A DNA stretch of 5,234 nucleotides from Acidobacteriaceae bacterium. GTDB taxonomy: Bacteria > Acidobacteriota > Vicinamibacteria > Vicinamibacterales > CAVVIG01. The notes beneath the pieces were generated by a model. The model worked only from the letters and a program-made list of their open reading frames with translations, searched no databases and had not been told where the DNA came from. Numbering within the stretch: position 1 is the stretch's first letter; every line of letters begins with the position of its first letter. The translations under genes and the position numbers were made by a program. Positions 1 to 5,234 of the stretch are shown piece after piece. The DNA lies in contig JAISPN010000252.1 in assembly GCA_031274845.1 (NCBI GenBank), forward strand, positions 1-5,234, written 5' to 3'.

Positions 1-1401
1 GGCGCGTCGGCGCCGCTTGCCGGTGGCGACGGCCTCGCGAACTTCCGCATCGACGGGACGCTGACCAACGCTGCGCTCGTGAACATCAGCGTGCCGGGGC
101 GCGTCGGCAACACGCTGACGGTCGGCAGCTACGTCGGCCTCGCCGGCGTCATGACGATCACGACCGTGCTTGGCGACGATGCGTCGCCGACGGATCGGTT
201 GATCATCAACGGCGGCTCGGCGAGCGGCACGACCGTCGTGCAGTTCACGACGAGTGGCGCTGGCGGTCTCACGAAGGGCGACGGCATCCTGATTGTCGAC
301 GCGAGGAACGGCGCGACCACGACACCGGACAGCTTCAAGGCGTCCGGTCCGCTCTCGACGCCGCTCTACGACTACACCTTCAGCCGCGGCGGTCTCACGA
401 CGCCGTCGGACAACTGGTATCTCCGCTCGACGTACCGCGAAGAGCTGTCCGACGATGCGGCGGTTACGCCGCTGACGCAGTTGTATAGCCTCGCGCTCGT
501 CGGGACGCTGCACGAACGCGTTGGCGACGAGATGCGGTTGCAGGGGCGCACGGATCTGAAGGACCAGGTGTGGGGGAACGGCGCGTGGGGCCGCATCCTC
601 GGTCTGCGCGGCGCGTGGGACGGTGGCGGCTTGCAAGCGAATGGTCCCGCGTTCGACTACCACCTCTACGCCGTGCAGGGGGGCATCGACCTCTACCGCC
701 GCGAGCACGACAACGGCTCGCGCGACCACGTCGGCGTCCTGGGCAGCGCGGGTCAGGTCTCGTCAACGGTCACGTCCGATGCGGGAAATCCCGCCGGCGG
801 CGTGACGCTCGACATCAAGACGTTCGGCGCGACCTGGACGCACTTTGGTGAGAGCGGCTGGTATGTCGATGGTCTGGCGCAATACGGCTGGATCAACGCG
901 ACGCTCACCTCGCCGCGGATGCGGACGGTGACGAAGGGGACGAACCTCACGGCGTCGCTCGAAGGCGGCTACCCGCTCGCGCTGAATGGCCGGACGCTGT
1001 TCGAGCCGCAGGCGCAACTCGTCTACCAGCGCGCGTCGTTCAACCCGATTACCGACGCGCTCTCGACGATCACCCTCGACAACGCGACCGAGTGGACCGG
1101 CCGCCTCGGCGCGCGCCTCTCGCGGACCTTTGGTGCGCAGAGCGCATCCGCGCCGCAACCGCGTGCCACGGCGTGGGGCCGCGCCAGCCTCTGGAAAGAC
1201 TTCGCGGGCGCGAGCGCGCTCAACATCGACGCCACCTCGATCCGGGCCACGCTCGGCAATAGCTGGCTAGACCTGGGCGGCGGCGGCGACGTCCGCCTCT
1301 CCGGCCTCTTCACGCTCTACGGCACGATCAGCTACCAGACCGCCGTCTCCGGCAGCCGCCACGCCATCACCGGCAGCGGCGGTCTCCGGCTGAACTGGTA
1401 A
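1..1401 (+). CDS. Autotransporter C-terminal part: autochaperone plus beta-barrel (5' partial)
   Basis: This is the 3' end of a type Va autotransporter. It anchors in the outer membrane and moves its own N-terminal passenger to the cell surface. The frame is open from base 1 to a TAA at 1399-1401, giving 466 visible residues; the GTG at 79 is an internal Val, not a start. Residues 15-144 look like the pertactin-type end of a passenger: GNTLTVGSYVG, SPTDRL, GGSASGTT (71-78), GILIVDA (95-101) and NWYLRS (138-143). A linker follows, then a barrel of about 275 residues from near W191 to the final W466, the normal size for a 12-stranded translocator. The last strand (GGLRLNW) ends in the aromatic residue expected of a BAM-recognised outer membrane protein. 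No cysteine is present. The signal peptide and most of the passenger are outside the window, so the substrate or binding role is unknown. Confidence 0.95.
   Translation, partial: GASAPLAGGDGLANFRIDGTLTNAALVNISVPGRVGNTLTVGSYVGLAGVMTITTVLGDDASPTDRLIINGGSASGTTVVQFTTSGAGGLTKGDGILIVDARNGATTTPDSFKASGPLSTPLYDYTFSRGGLTTPSDNWYLRSTYREELSDDAAVTPLTQLYSLALVGTLHERVGDEMRLQGRTDLKDQVWGNGAWGRILGLRGAWDGGGLQANGPAFDYHLYAVQGGIDLYRREHDNGSRDHVGVLGSAGQVSSTVTSDAGNPAGGVTLDIKTFGATWTHFGESGWYVDGLAQYGWINATLTSPRMRTVTKGTNLTASLEGGYPLALNGRTLFEPQAQLVYQRASFNPITDALSTITLDNATEWTGRLGARLSRTFGAQSASAPQPRATAWGRASLWKDFAGASALNIDATSIRATLGNSWLDLGGGGDVRLSGLFTLYGTISYQTAVSGSRHAITGSGGLRLNW
43..432 (+). other. Pertactin-like autochaperone/junction domain of the first autotransporter
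   Basis: This protein segment covers residues 15-144 of the visible frame. The order of motifs is the one found at the C-terminal end of pertactin/AIDA-like passengers: a 'G-T-L-T-N' strand, GNTLTVGSYVG, LGDDASPTDRL, GGSASGTT, a Gly-rich turn, GDGILIVDA, then a Tyr-rich 'YDYTF' strand and NWYLRS. In characterised relatives this section caps the beta-helix and seeds folding of the passenger outside the cell. That role is inferred from the family. Confidence 0.85.
571..1398 (+). other. Autotransporter beta-barrel translocator domain
   Basis: Residues 191-466 show alternating polar/aromatic strands such as WGNGAWGR, YHLYAVQGGIDLY, WYVDGLAQYGW, TLFEPQAQLVYQ, TAWGRASLWKDF and LYGTISYQTA, and end in GGLRLNW at the stop codon. 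This pattern, the size and the terminal aromatic fit the Pfam Autotransporter (PF03797) family. The barrel sits in the outer membrane, with the passenger-connecting helix threaded through the pore. It appears complete. Confidence 0.93.
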
Positions 1402-1421
1402 GTCGACCACCTCTCCCCCAA

Positions 1422-1447
1422 CCCCTCTCCCGTAAACGGGAGAGGGG
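1422..1447. repeat. Perfect 11-bp-stem palindrome, REP-like or terminator hairpin
   Basis: CCCCTCTCCCG (1422-1432) is exactly complementary to CGGGAGAGGGG (1437-1447), with a TAAA loop. It begins 20 bases after the stop codon of the first gene and is preceded by a related pyrimidine tract (1411-1420). No run of T follows on either strand, so it is not a textbook intrinsic terminator. C/T-rich stems of this kind are common as dispersed intergenic palindromes (REP-like) in proteobacteria. It could still stabilise the 3' end of the mRNA or stop transcription weakly. Confidence 0.7.
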
Positions 1448-1486
1448 CAAGACCTGTTCGCAGCGCCTCATCCTGTACGCGGACGA

Positions 1487-1507
1487 GAGGGCGAAGAATG
1501 AGCCCTC
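1487..1507. repeat. Short inverted repeat (GAGGGC/GCCCTC)
   Basis: GAGGGC at 1487-1492 pairs with GCCCTC at 1502-1507 across a 9-base loop. A competing register pairs GGGCGA (1489-1494) with TCGCCC (1505-1510). The stem is short and no coding frame is convincing here. It lies within the same GC-rich repeat-dense block as the strong palindrome at 1422-1447 and may be part of one degenerate element. Confidence 0.4.
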
Positions 1508-1530
1508 GCCCACGTGTGGAAGATGGGGCT

Positions 1531-1555
1531 GGGGAGTAGGGTGATTTCACTCCCC
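1531..1555. repeat. Inverted repeat (GGGGAGT/ACTCCCC)
   Basis: GGGGAGT at 1531-1537 is perfectly complementary to ACTCCCC at 1549-1555 across an 11-base loop. It can extend outward by CT/AG with one bulged C. A small GTGA-TT-TCAC palindrome (1541-1550) overlaps it and would compete with it. The region 1521-1537 is also roughly complementary to 1412-1428, which would enclose the stronger hairpin in a larger imperfect fold. Confidence 0.45.
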
Positions 1556-1637
1556 CAGATGACCCTCTGGTGAGCAAGCCGCCGCTCCATTCCATACAAT
1601 TAATTTAGGGGATCTAGTCGAGCCGTGTGGGTTGAAG

Positions 1638-1666
1638 TTAGTTTTTGGCGGAGCTGTCTTTATAAT
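1638..1666 (+). promoter_or_regulatory. Candidate sigma-70-type promoter for the second autotransporter gene
   Basis: A perfect TATAAT lies at 1661-1666 inside a sharply AT-rich stretch (about 1591-1700) in an otherwise GC-rich window. A start near 1673 would give a leader of about 40 bases before the ATG at 1713. The hexamer 17 bases upstream, TTAGTT (1638-1643), is a poor -35 match. TTGAAG at 1632-1637 is better but lies 23 bases from the -10, which is too far. An activator-dependent promoter is possible. No clear operator was seen. Confidence 0.45.
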
Positions 1667-1700
1667 TAATATAAATATGTTTAAATGTTTTATGATAATC

Positions 1701-1705
1701 GGAGG
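1701..1705 (+). promoter_or_regulatory. Ribosome binding site deciding the ATG at 1713
   Basis: GGAGG at 1701-1705 (extended by GG) lies 7 bases before ATG 1713, ideal spacing. The frame is open further upstream, with in-frame ATGs at 1677 and 1692 and a GTG at 1707. None of these has a purine-rich Shine-Dalgarno at proper distance, and the GTG overlaps the site itself. ATG 1782 also lacks a site. The start at 1713 is therefore preferred. Confidence 0.75.
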
Positions 1706-1712
1706 GGTGGCG

Positions 1713-1871
1713 ATGGCTTCCGTATATGTTCGTAATCTCTCTCGTCAGGATTTCTTGTTGCCGTCCGGCGTCGCATCCGTGATGCGGTCGCGCGCGCGGT
1801 GGATGGCGCGTGCAAGCCTGACAGTGATGGTGGTGGCGGCGCTCGTGGCCGGCGCCCGGCCGGTACAGGCA
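1713..1871 (+). other. Long Sec signal peptide of the second autotransporter
   Basis: Residues 1-53. An unusual leading section of about 24 residues (with R7, R11) precedes a basic n-region (R25, R27, R29, R33), a hydrophobic core LTVMVVAALVAGA (36-48) and a probable cleavage site after V51-Q52-A53, just before QT. Many large autotransporters have an extended signal peptide region (ESPR), but this N-terminus does not resemble the usual MNKxYRxIW-type consensus. A start at M24 (1782) would give an ordinary signal peptide but has no ribosome binding site. Confidence 0.75.
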
Positions 1872-4800
1872 CAGACCATCGGGAATCAGGCAGTCAGCGG
1901 CGCTGGCAACACGCTGACATTGACGGATGAAGCAATCGCGACGACATCGGGAATCGGAGGTCGGGCGACGAGCGGCGCCACGCTGACGATGGATGGCGGC
2001 TCGATCACCATCGACGCGACTCCAGCGTCGGCCACCGCAGCCCGGGGTCTGGAGGCGGTGTATTCAGGCGCGACGATCAACGCGACCAACGTCGACATCA
2101 CCACCACCGGCACGCCGACCAACCCCGCCTTCCTTGGCCCCGCGGGCGCGTCCGCCAATACGGAGGGAATCGTCAACCTGACCGGAGGGACGATCGAAAC
2201 CAATAGCAATCGCTCTTTTGGCGTGTTGTCCGTAGGCTTCGGGGCGACGCTCACCGCGACCGGGACCACCATCATTACGCACGGCGACTATTCGGACGGC
2301 GCTGAATATTTGGGGCGGAACGTGACAGCGAATGGCACGGGCGTGATGACGCTGAACAACGTCAACATCACCACGTATGGGACCCAGGCATACGGCGCCG
2401 CGCAAGCGACGAGCCTCACGGCTCTTACCCCAACCCCGACGATCGTGACGACGACTCCTTCCACGCTGATCATGAACGGAGGAAGCCTCACGACGCACGG
2501 CACCAATGCGACGGGCCTGTTCGGCAACAGCAGCACGCTGTCGTATCTGACCGATGTTTCGATCCTGACAGACGGCTACCAGGCCCCTGGCGTGCAGGCC
2601 CAAGGTGACGGGCGCGTCATTCTGACCAATGTCGGCATTACCACCGAGGGGACCCTCTCGTACGGCATTCAGGGCGTTGCCAGCAGCAGCGGGACTTCCG
2701 CCTGGATTAGCGGGGACAATGTCACGGTTTTGACGACGGGCCAGGCCGCGCATGGCTTGCTTGACTGGGCCCGCGCTCAGATCGATCTGGACAACAGTAC
2801 CGTCACCACGCAAGGGCTCTACGCCGCAGCGCTCCTCTACACGAACTACAGAGCACTCGGCACGGACCCTTCTGCTCCAGGCACGGTCAACATCACGAAT
2901 AGCGTATTGAGGTCCGAGCAGTACTACGGGGTTGTCGTGACGGGCGTCAACGCCACCCTTCGGCCGTCGACATTGAACTTGACCTTGACCAATTCGACCG
3001 TAGACAGCCCCACCGGCGCCTGGCTCTACGCGCAAACTGCGGGGCTCAATACCGCGGTCGCCAATATCGTGGCGGATCATTCGCAGGTGACGGGCTTCGC
3101 CATCACGGATCCGGGCAGCGTGTCGAACGTGGCGCTCGGCAACGGCTCGACATGGACCATGACCGGCCCGTCGAACCTGACCAACCTGACGCTCGATGCC
3201 GGCACCTTGCGCTACGGCGCCGCGACGACACTCGCTGTTGCGAGTCCGATCCTGCTGGCCTCAGGCGGCGGCACGGTCGATACGAACAGTTTCAACCCCA
3301 CGCTGACCGCGCAGATCACCGGGGCGGGTGCATTCGCCAAGATCGGCGCGGGGACGCTGACAGAAGCAAGCGACAGCAGCCTGTTCGCTGGCGCGACCGA
3401 TGTGCAGGCGGGGGCGTTTCGTGCCGATGGTCTCTGGGGGAGCGCGGCGAGCACGATGACCGTGCAGGCGGGCGCGACGGTTGGCGGCAGTGGCACGATT
3501 GGCGGCAGCGTCGACATCGCAAATGGCGCGACGTTGTCGCCGCACGCGGGCGGCACGGCCGACACGAGCACGCTGACGATTGACGGCGCGCTCACGCTGC
3601 ATCCTGATTCGATCCTCGCCTACAACTTCGGCGAAGCCGATGTCGTGGGTGGAACGTTCAACGACCTGACGGTCGTCCACGGGATGGTGACGCTCGGCGG
3701 CGCGATCGACGTGACGGAGACGCCGGGACGAACGATCGATCCGGGCGTCTACCGCGTCATCAGCTACGACACGACCACGACGCCCTTTGCGAACCTCAAC
3801 CGCACGAGCCCGCTGCGCCTCGGCTCGACGCCGATTTCCGGCTTCTCGGTGCAGACGTCGGTCGACGGCGAAGTGAATCTCGTCGTTGGTCTGGCGCCTG
3901 ACGTCTACACCGTTTGGGACGGCGACCTTGGTCCGCACGGCGACGGCGTCGTCAACGGCGGCAACGGTGTCTGGCAGAACAGCACGGGGAACACCAACTG
4001 GACCGACAACACGGCGCTCCCGACGGGCGCGTGGGCGGATGCGGGCTTCGCGATCTTCGAGGCGGCGCCGGGCACGGTACGTGTTGATAACTCGCTCGGC
4101 AACGTCGTTGCCTCGGGGATGCAGTTTGCTTCGAACGGCTACGTCGTCACGGGTGACGATCTGACGCTTGTCGATTCCGTCGACACACCGGGACAGTCGA
4201 TTATCCGCGTCGGTGACGGCACCTCGCTCGGCGCGGGGATGACGGCGACGATCGCGTCTCGGCTCATTGGCACGCCGGGCGTCGGGTTGGAGAAGGCGGA
4301 CCTCGGCACGTTGGTGCTGACCGGTCTCGGCTCCACGATTGACGCAGTCGCCATCACTGGCGGTCAACTGACGCTCGCGCAGAACGGTCTGTTCCAGACG
4401 GTTGGCGGCGGTTTCGCCGTGGGCAACGGCACGCGGCTGTCGATGACGGCACCGGCGACGCTCGACGTCAAGACCACGTTCAGCGTGGCGGATACCGGCA
4501 CGCTGGCGGTCGATCTGCCGAGCACGATCGGCGGACCGAAGATCACCGCGCGCGACGCGACGCTCGGCGCGAACTCCGCGCTTATCGTCACTGGCTTTAA
4601 TCCATCGTCGGTGGGGAAGGCGAGTCAGCTTTCACCGGCGATGTATACGGTGATCCACACGACCAACGGCATCACGGGCGATTTCGGCTCGGTGAGCATC
4701 GCCGAGGCGCTCCCTGATTACTTGCGGCTCGTGGCGGGCAAAGACGGGAGTGGTCTCAACTACGACCTCGGTCTCGGTCTGAGCTGGTATGCACCGATTC

Positions 4801-5234
4801 CGGCGTCACACGGCACATTCACGCTGAACAGCAGCAGCGCATTCGATGTCGATGTGCCGCTCGTGAACGTGGCGGCGAATCCGTCGCTTGGCTGGGATGG
4901 CCGCACGCTGACGAAAGCGGGCACCGGCACGCTGACGCTCTCGGCACCGAACAGCTACGCCGGTTACACCGGCATTCTTGGTGGCACGGTCGCGCTTTCT
5001 GGCGCGGGTGACATCGCGGCCAGCGCGGGCGTCACGCTCGCGGCCGCGAACACGACGTTCAGCATCGCGGCGGCGAACGGCGACCGGACGATTCAGGATC
5101 TGTCGGGCGTTGCAGGCAGCCGCGTCGATCTTGGCGCGCGGACGTTGACGGAAGGGACCGCGAACACCACGCAGTTCGACGGCGTGATGAGCGGCACGGG
5201 CGGCTTCACGAAACAAGGGGCTGGCTTCTTCGTG
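1713..5234 (+). CDS. Large autotransporter, beta-helical passenger (3' partial, 1174 residues visible)
   Basis: This is the N-terminal part of a second type Va autotransporter, predicted to be a surface-displayed adhesin-like protein. The start ATG follows GGAGG, and the frame runs unbroken to the window edge. Residues 1-53 form a long signal peptide. Residues 54 to about 490 are a Thr/Gly/Asn-rich beta-helix with repeats of 'N-V-x-I-x-T-x-G' type. Residues 537-686 hold a PATR-like strand, then a VGGSGTIGG / NGATLSP / GVYRVISYD module typical of autotransporter passengers. Residues 735-819 are a W-D-G ... N-W-T module, and further PATR units lie at 859-889, 1066-1095 and 1165 onward. The stretch TVIHTTNGITGDF (979-991) to LSWYA (1023-1027) also recurs in large autotransporters. 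No cysteine, no GDSGS-type serine protease motif and no RGD were found. The autochaperone and barrel should follow beyond 5234. The exact function and ligand are unknown. Confidence 0.93.
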   Translation, partial: MASVYVRNLSRQDFLLPSGVASVMRSRARWMARASLTVMVVAALVAGARPVQAQTIGNQAVSGAGNTLTLTDEAIATTSGIGGRATSGATLTMDGGSITIDATPASATAARGLEAVYSGATINATNVDITTTGTPTNPAFLGPAGASANTEGIVNLTGGTIETNSNRSFGVLSVGFGATLTATGTTIITHGDYSDGAEYLGRNVTANGTGVMTLNNVNITTYGTQAYGAAQATSLTALTPTPTIVTTTPSTLIMNGGSLTTHGTNATGLFGNSSTLSYLTDVSILTDGYQAPGVQAQGDGRVILTNVGITTEGTLSYGIQGVASSSGTSAWISGDNVTVLTTGQAAHGLLDWARAQIDLDNSTVTTQGLYAAALLYTNYRALGTDPSAPGTVNITNSVLRSEQYYGVVVTGVNATLRPSTLNLTLTNSTVDSPTGAWLYAQTAGLNTAVANIVADHSQVTGFAITDPGSVSNVALGNGSTWTMTGPSNLTNLTLDAGTLRYGAATTLAVASPILLASGGGTVDTNSFNPTLTAQITGAGAFAKIGAGTLTEASDSSLFAGATDVQAGAFRADGLWGSAASTMTVQAGATVGGSGTIGGSVDIANGATLSPHAGGTADTSTLTIDGALTLHPDSILAYNFGEADVVGGTFNDLTVVHGMVTLGGAIDVTETPGRTIDPGVYRVISYDTTTTPFANLNRTSPLRLGSTPISGFSVQTSVDGEVNLVVGLAPDVYTVWDGDLGPHGDGVVNGGNGVWQNSTGNTNWTDNTALPTGAWADAGFAIFEAAPGTVRVDNSLGNVVASGMQFASNGYVVTGDDLTLVDSVDTPGQSIIRVGDGTSLGAGMTATIASRLIGTPGVGLEKADLGTLVLTGLGSTIDAVAITGGQLTLAQNGLFQTVGGGFAVGNGTRLSMTAPATLDVKTTFSVADTGTLAVDLPSTIGGPKITARDATLGANSALIVTGFNPSSVGKASQLSPAMYTVIHTTNGITGDFGSVSIAEALPDYLRLVAGKDGSGLNYDLGLGLSWYAPIPASHGTFTLNSSSAFDVDVPLVNVAANPSLGWDGRTLTKAGTGTLTLSAPNSYAGYTGILGGTVALSGAGDIAASAGVTLAAANTTFSIAAANGDRTIQDLSGVAGSRVDLGARTLTEGTANTTQFDGVMSGTGGFTKQGAGFFV
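2478..3017 (+). repeat. Degenerate ~25-residue beta-helix repeats in the passenger
   Basis: Within residues 256-435 a motif like 'N-V-x-I-x-T-x-G' followed about five residues later by another Gly recurs: SLTTHG (G263), SILTDG (G288), GITTEG (G313), TVLTTG (G343), TVTTQG (G368), then weaker copies beginning at N396 and N427. The steps between Gly residues are 25, 25, 30 and 25, compatible with successive turns of a parallel beta-helix. More widely spaced relatives occur upstream at DITTTG (128-133), TIITHG (186-191) and NITTYG (218-223). The repeat is seen at protein level; the DNA copies have diverged. Confidence 0.75.
3321..3431 (+). repeat. Autotransporter-associated beta-strand (PATR-like) repeat 1
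   Basis: Residues 537-573 show 'F-A-K-I-G-A-G-T-L-T' followed by 'F-A-G-A-T-D-V-Q-A-G-A-F'. This fits the pattern K-x-G-x-G-T-L ... G-x-T-x-V-x-x-G-x-L of passenger-associated transport repeats, with Phe in place of the final Leu. In the family these units are thought to help passenger translocation and folding. It marks the change from the N-terminal repeat region to standard passenger modules. Confidence 0.75.
3462..3770 (+). other. Passenger module VGGSGTIGG ... NGATLSP ... GVYRVISYD
   Basis: Residues 584-686 contain VQAGATVGGSGTIGG (584-598), NGATLSP (604-610), a TLTIDGALTL strand, an NDLTVVHG strand and GVYRVISYD (678-686). This series of short beta strands commonly precedes or links helix sections in large autotransporters. 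It contains the turns GGSG and SPHAGG where 'SPG' is more usual. No catalytic residues are evident. Confidence 0.7.
3915..4169 (+). other. Passenger module W-D-G ... N-W-T ... GYVVTGDDLTL
   Basis: Residues 735-819 begin with WDGDLG, continue with NGGNGVW and NTNWTD (W763), and then FAIFEAAPGTVRVD, GMQFASNGYVV and TGDDLTL. The order of Trp/Gly-rich turns followed by 'A-x-F-x-x-x-x-G-T-V-x-V-D' strands is a recurring module of large autotransporter passengers. It leads directly into the second PATR-like unit. Confidence 0.7.
4287..4379 (+). repeat. PATR-like repeat 2 (degenerate)
   Basis: Residues 859-889 read L-E-K-A-D-L-G-T-L-V-L-T-G ... V-A-I-T-G-G-Q-L-T-L-A. The first Gly of the usual K-x-G-x-G-T-L core is replaced by Asp (A-D-L-G-T-L) and the central N-x-Y-x-G segment is lost (L-G-S-T-I-D). 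It is still recognisable from K861, G865-T-L and the closing G-G-x-L-T-L. Confidence 0.65.
4908..4997 (+). repeat. PATR repeat 3 (canonical)
   Basis: Residues 1066-1095 read L-T-K-A-G-T-G-T-L-T-L-S-A-P-N-S-Y-A-G-Y, then T-G-I-L-G-G-T-V-A-L. This is the clearest copy and nearly matches the family pattern, with K1068, G1070, G1072-T-L, N1080, Y1082, G1084 and the closing G-G-T-V. It follows GWDGRT (1060-1065), a usual lead-in to this repeat. Confidence 0.88.
5205..5234 (+). repeat. Start of PATR repeat 4 (cut by window edge)
   Basis: Residues 1165-1174, F-T-K-Q-G-A-G-F-F-V, match the opening of a further PATR unit, with FF where TL is usual. The preceding 'F-D-G-V-M-S-G-T-G-G' is also a typical lead-in. 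The passenger therefore continues past the window. Confidence 0.7.

Noticed and set aside
79..81. GTG as the start codon of the first gene
   Set aside because: The frame is open back to base 1 and the upstream residues (FRIDGTLTNAALV) continue the passenger strand pattern, with no ribosome binding site before 79.
1422..1447. Classical rho-independent terminator
   Set aside because: The stem is strong, but no T-run follows on either strand, so I describe it as a REP-like palindrome with possible terminator activity only.
1332..1595. An 87-codon minus-strand frame across the intergenic repeats
   Set aside because: It spans the end of the barrel gene and the palindromes. Its protein is low-complexity and shows no family signature. 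Open frames across such repeats arise readily from their composition.
2064..3080. A 338-codon open frame on the minus strand
   Set aside because: It lies wholly inside the second autotransporter and is Arg/Gly/Val-rich with no recognisable domain, as expected for the complement of high-GC coding sequence.
3402..3472. Direct DNA repeat GTGCAGGCGGG at two places 60 bases apart
   Set aside because: It is only 11 bases and encodes the same short V-Q-A-G turn twice. It is explained by passenger strand repetition and biased codon use.
3261..4367. A 368-codon open frame on the minus strand
   Set aside because: It is very rich in Arg and Ala, has no recognisable domain, and overlaps the clear PATR and W-D-G modules read on the + strand. 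It is a shadow frame.
4806..5216. A 136-codon minus-strand frame rich in Arg and Ala
   Set aside because: It is antisense to a canonical PATR repeat; its composition is typical of an antisense shadow.

Overview
The window holds parts of two type V (autotransporter) secretion genes on the + strand, arranged head to tail, separated by a 311-base non-coding gap. The proteins carry a classical autotransporter barrel, an autochaperone domain, beta-helix passenger repeats and a Sec signal peptide. This, with the high G+C coding sequence, points to a Gram-negative bacterium, most likely a high-GC proteobacterium. Nothing in the window fixes the genus.

Region 1 (1-1401) is the 3' end of the first gene. 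Its 466 visible residues are the end of a pertactin-like passenger/autochaperone domain, a short linker, and a complete C-terminal beta-barrel translocator ending in Trp. The reading frame runs off the left edge, so the signal peptide and most of the passenger lie outside.

Region 2 (1402-1712) is intergenic. Its first half is GC-rich and full of inverted repeats, including a perfect 11-bp-stem hairpin 20 bases after the stop codon. It resembles a REP-type palindromic repeat. Its second half turns abruptly AT-rich and contains a perfect TATAAT box and then a GGAGG ribosome binding site for the second gene.

Region 3 (1713-5234) is the 5' part of a second, larger autotransporter, open without a stop to the right edge (1174 residues visible). 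It has a long (~53 residue) signal peptide, a repeat-rich beta-helical N-terminal passenger with a roughly 25-residue period, and then several standard passenger modules, including autotransporter-associated beta-strand repeats (PATR). Its autochaperone and barrel must lie downstream. Both visible proteins lack cysteine, as is usual for passengers that cross the periplasm.

Each gene encodes a self-contained secretion unit: Sec export, barrel insertion by the BAM complex, and passenger display at the cell surface. They need not cooperate. The likely role is adhesion or surface interaction, but no receptor-binding or catalytic motif was recognised. No mobile-element gene, CRISPR array, tRNA or rRNA is seen. 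I did not find a convincing new system. The least explained part is the N-terminal repeat region of the second protein.
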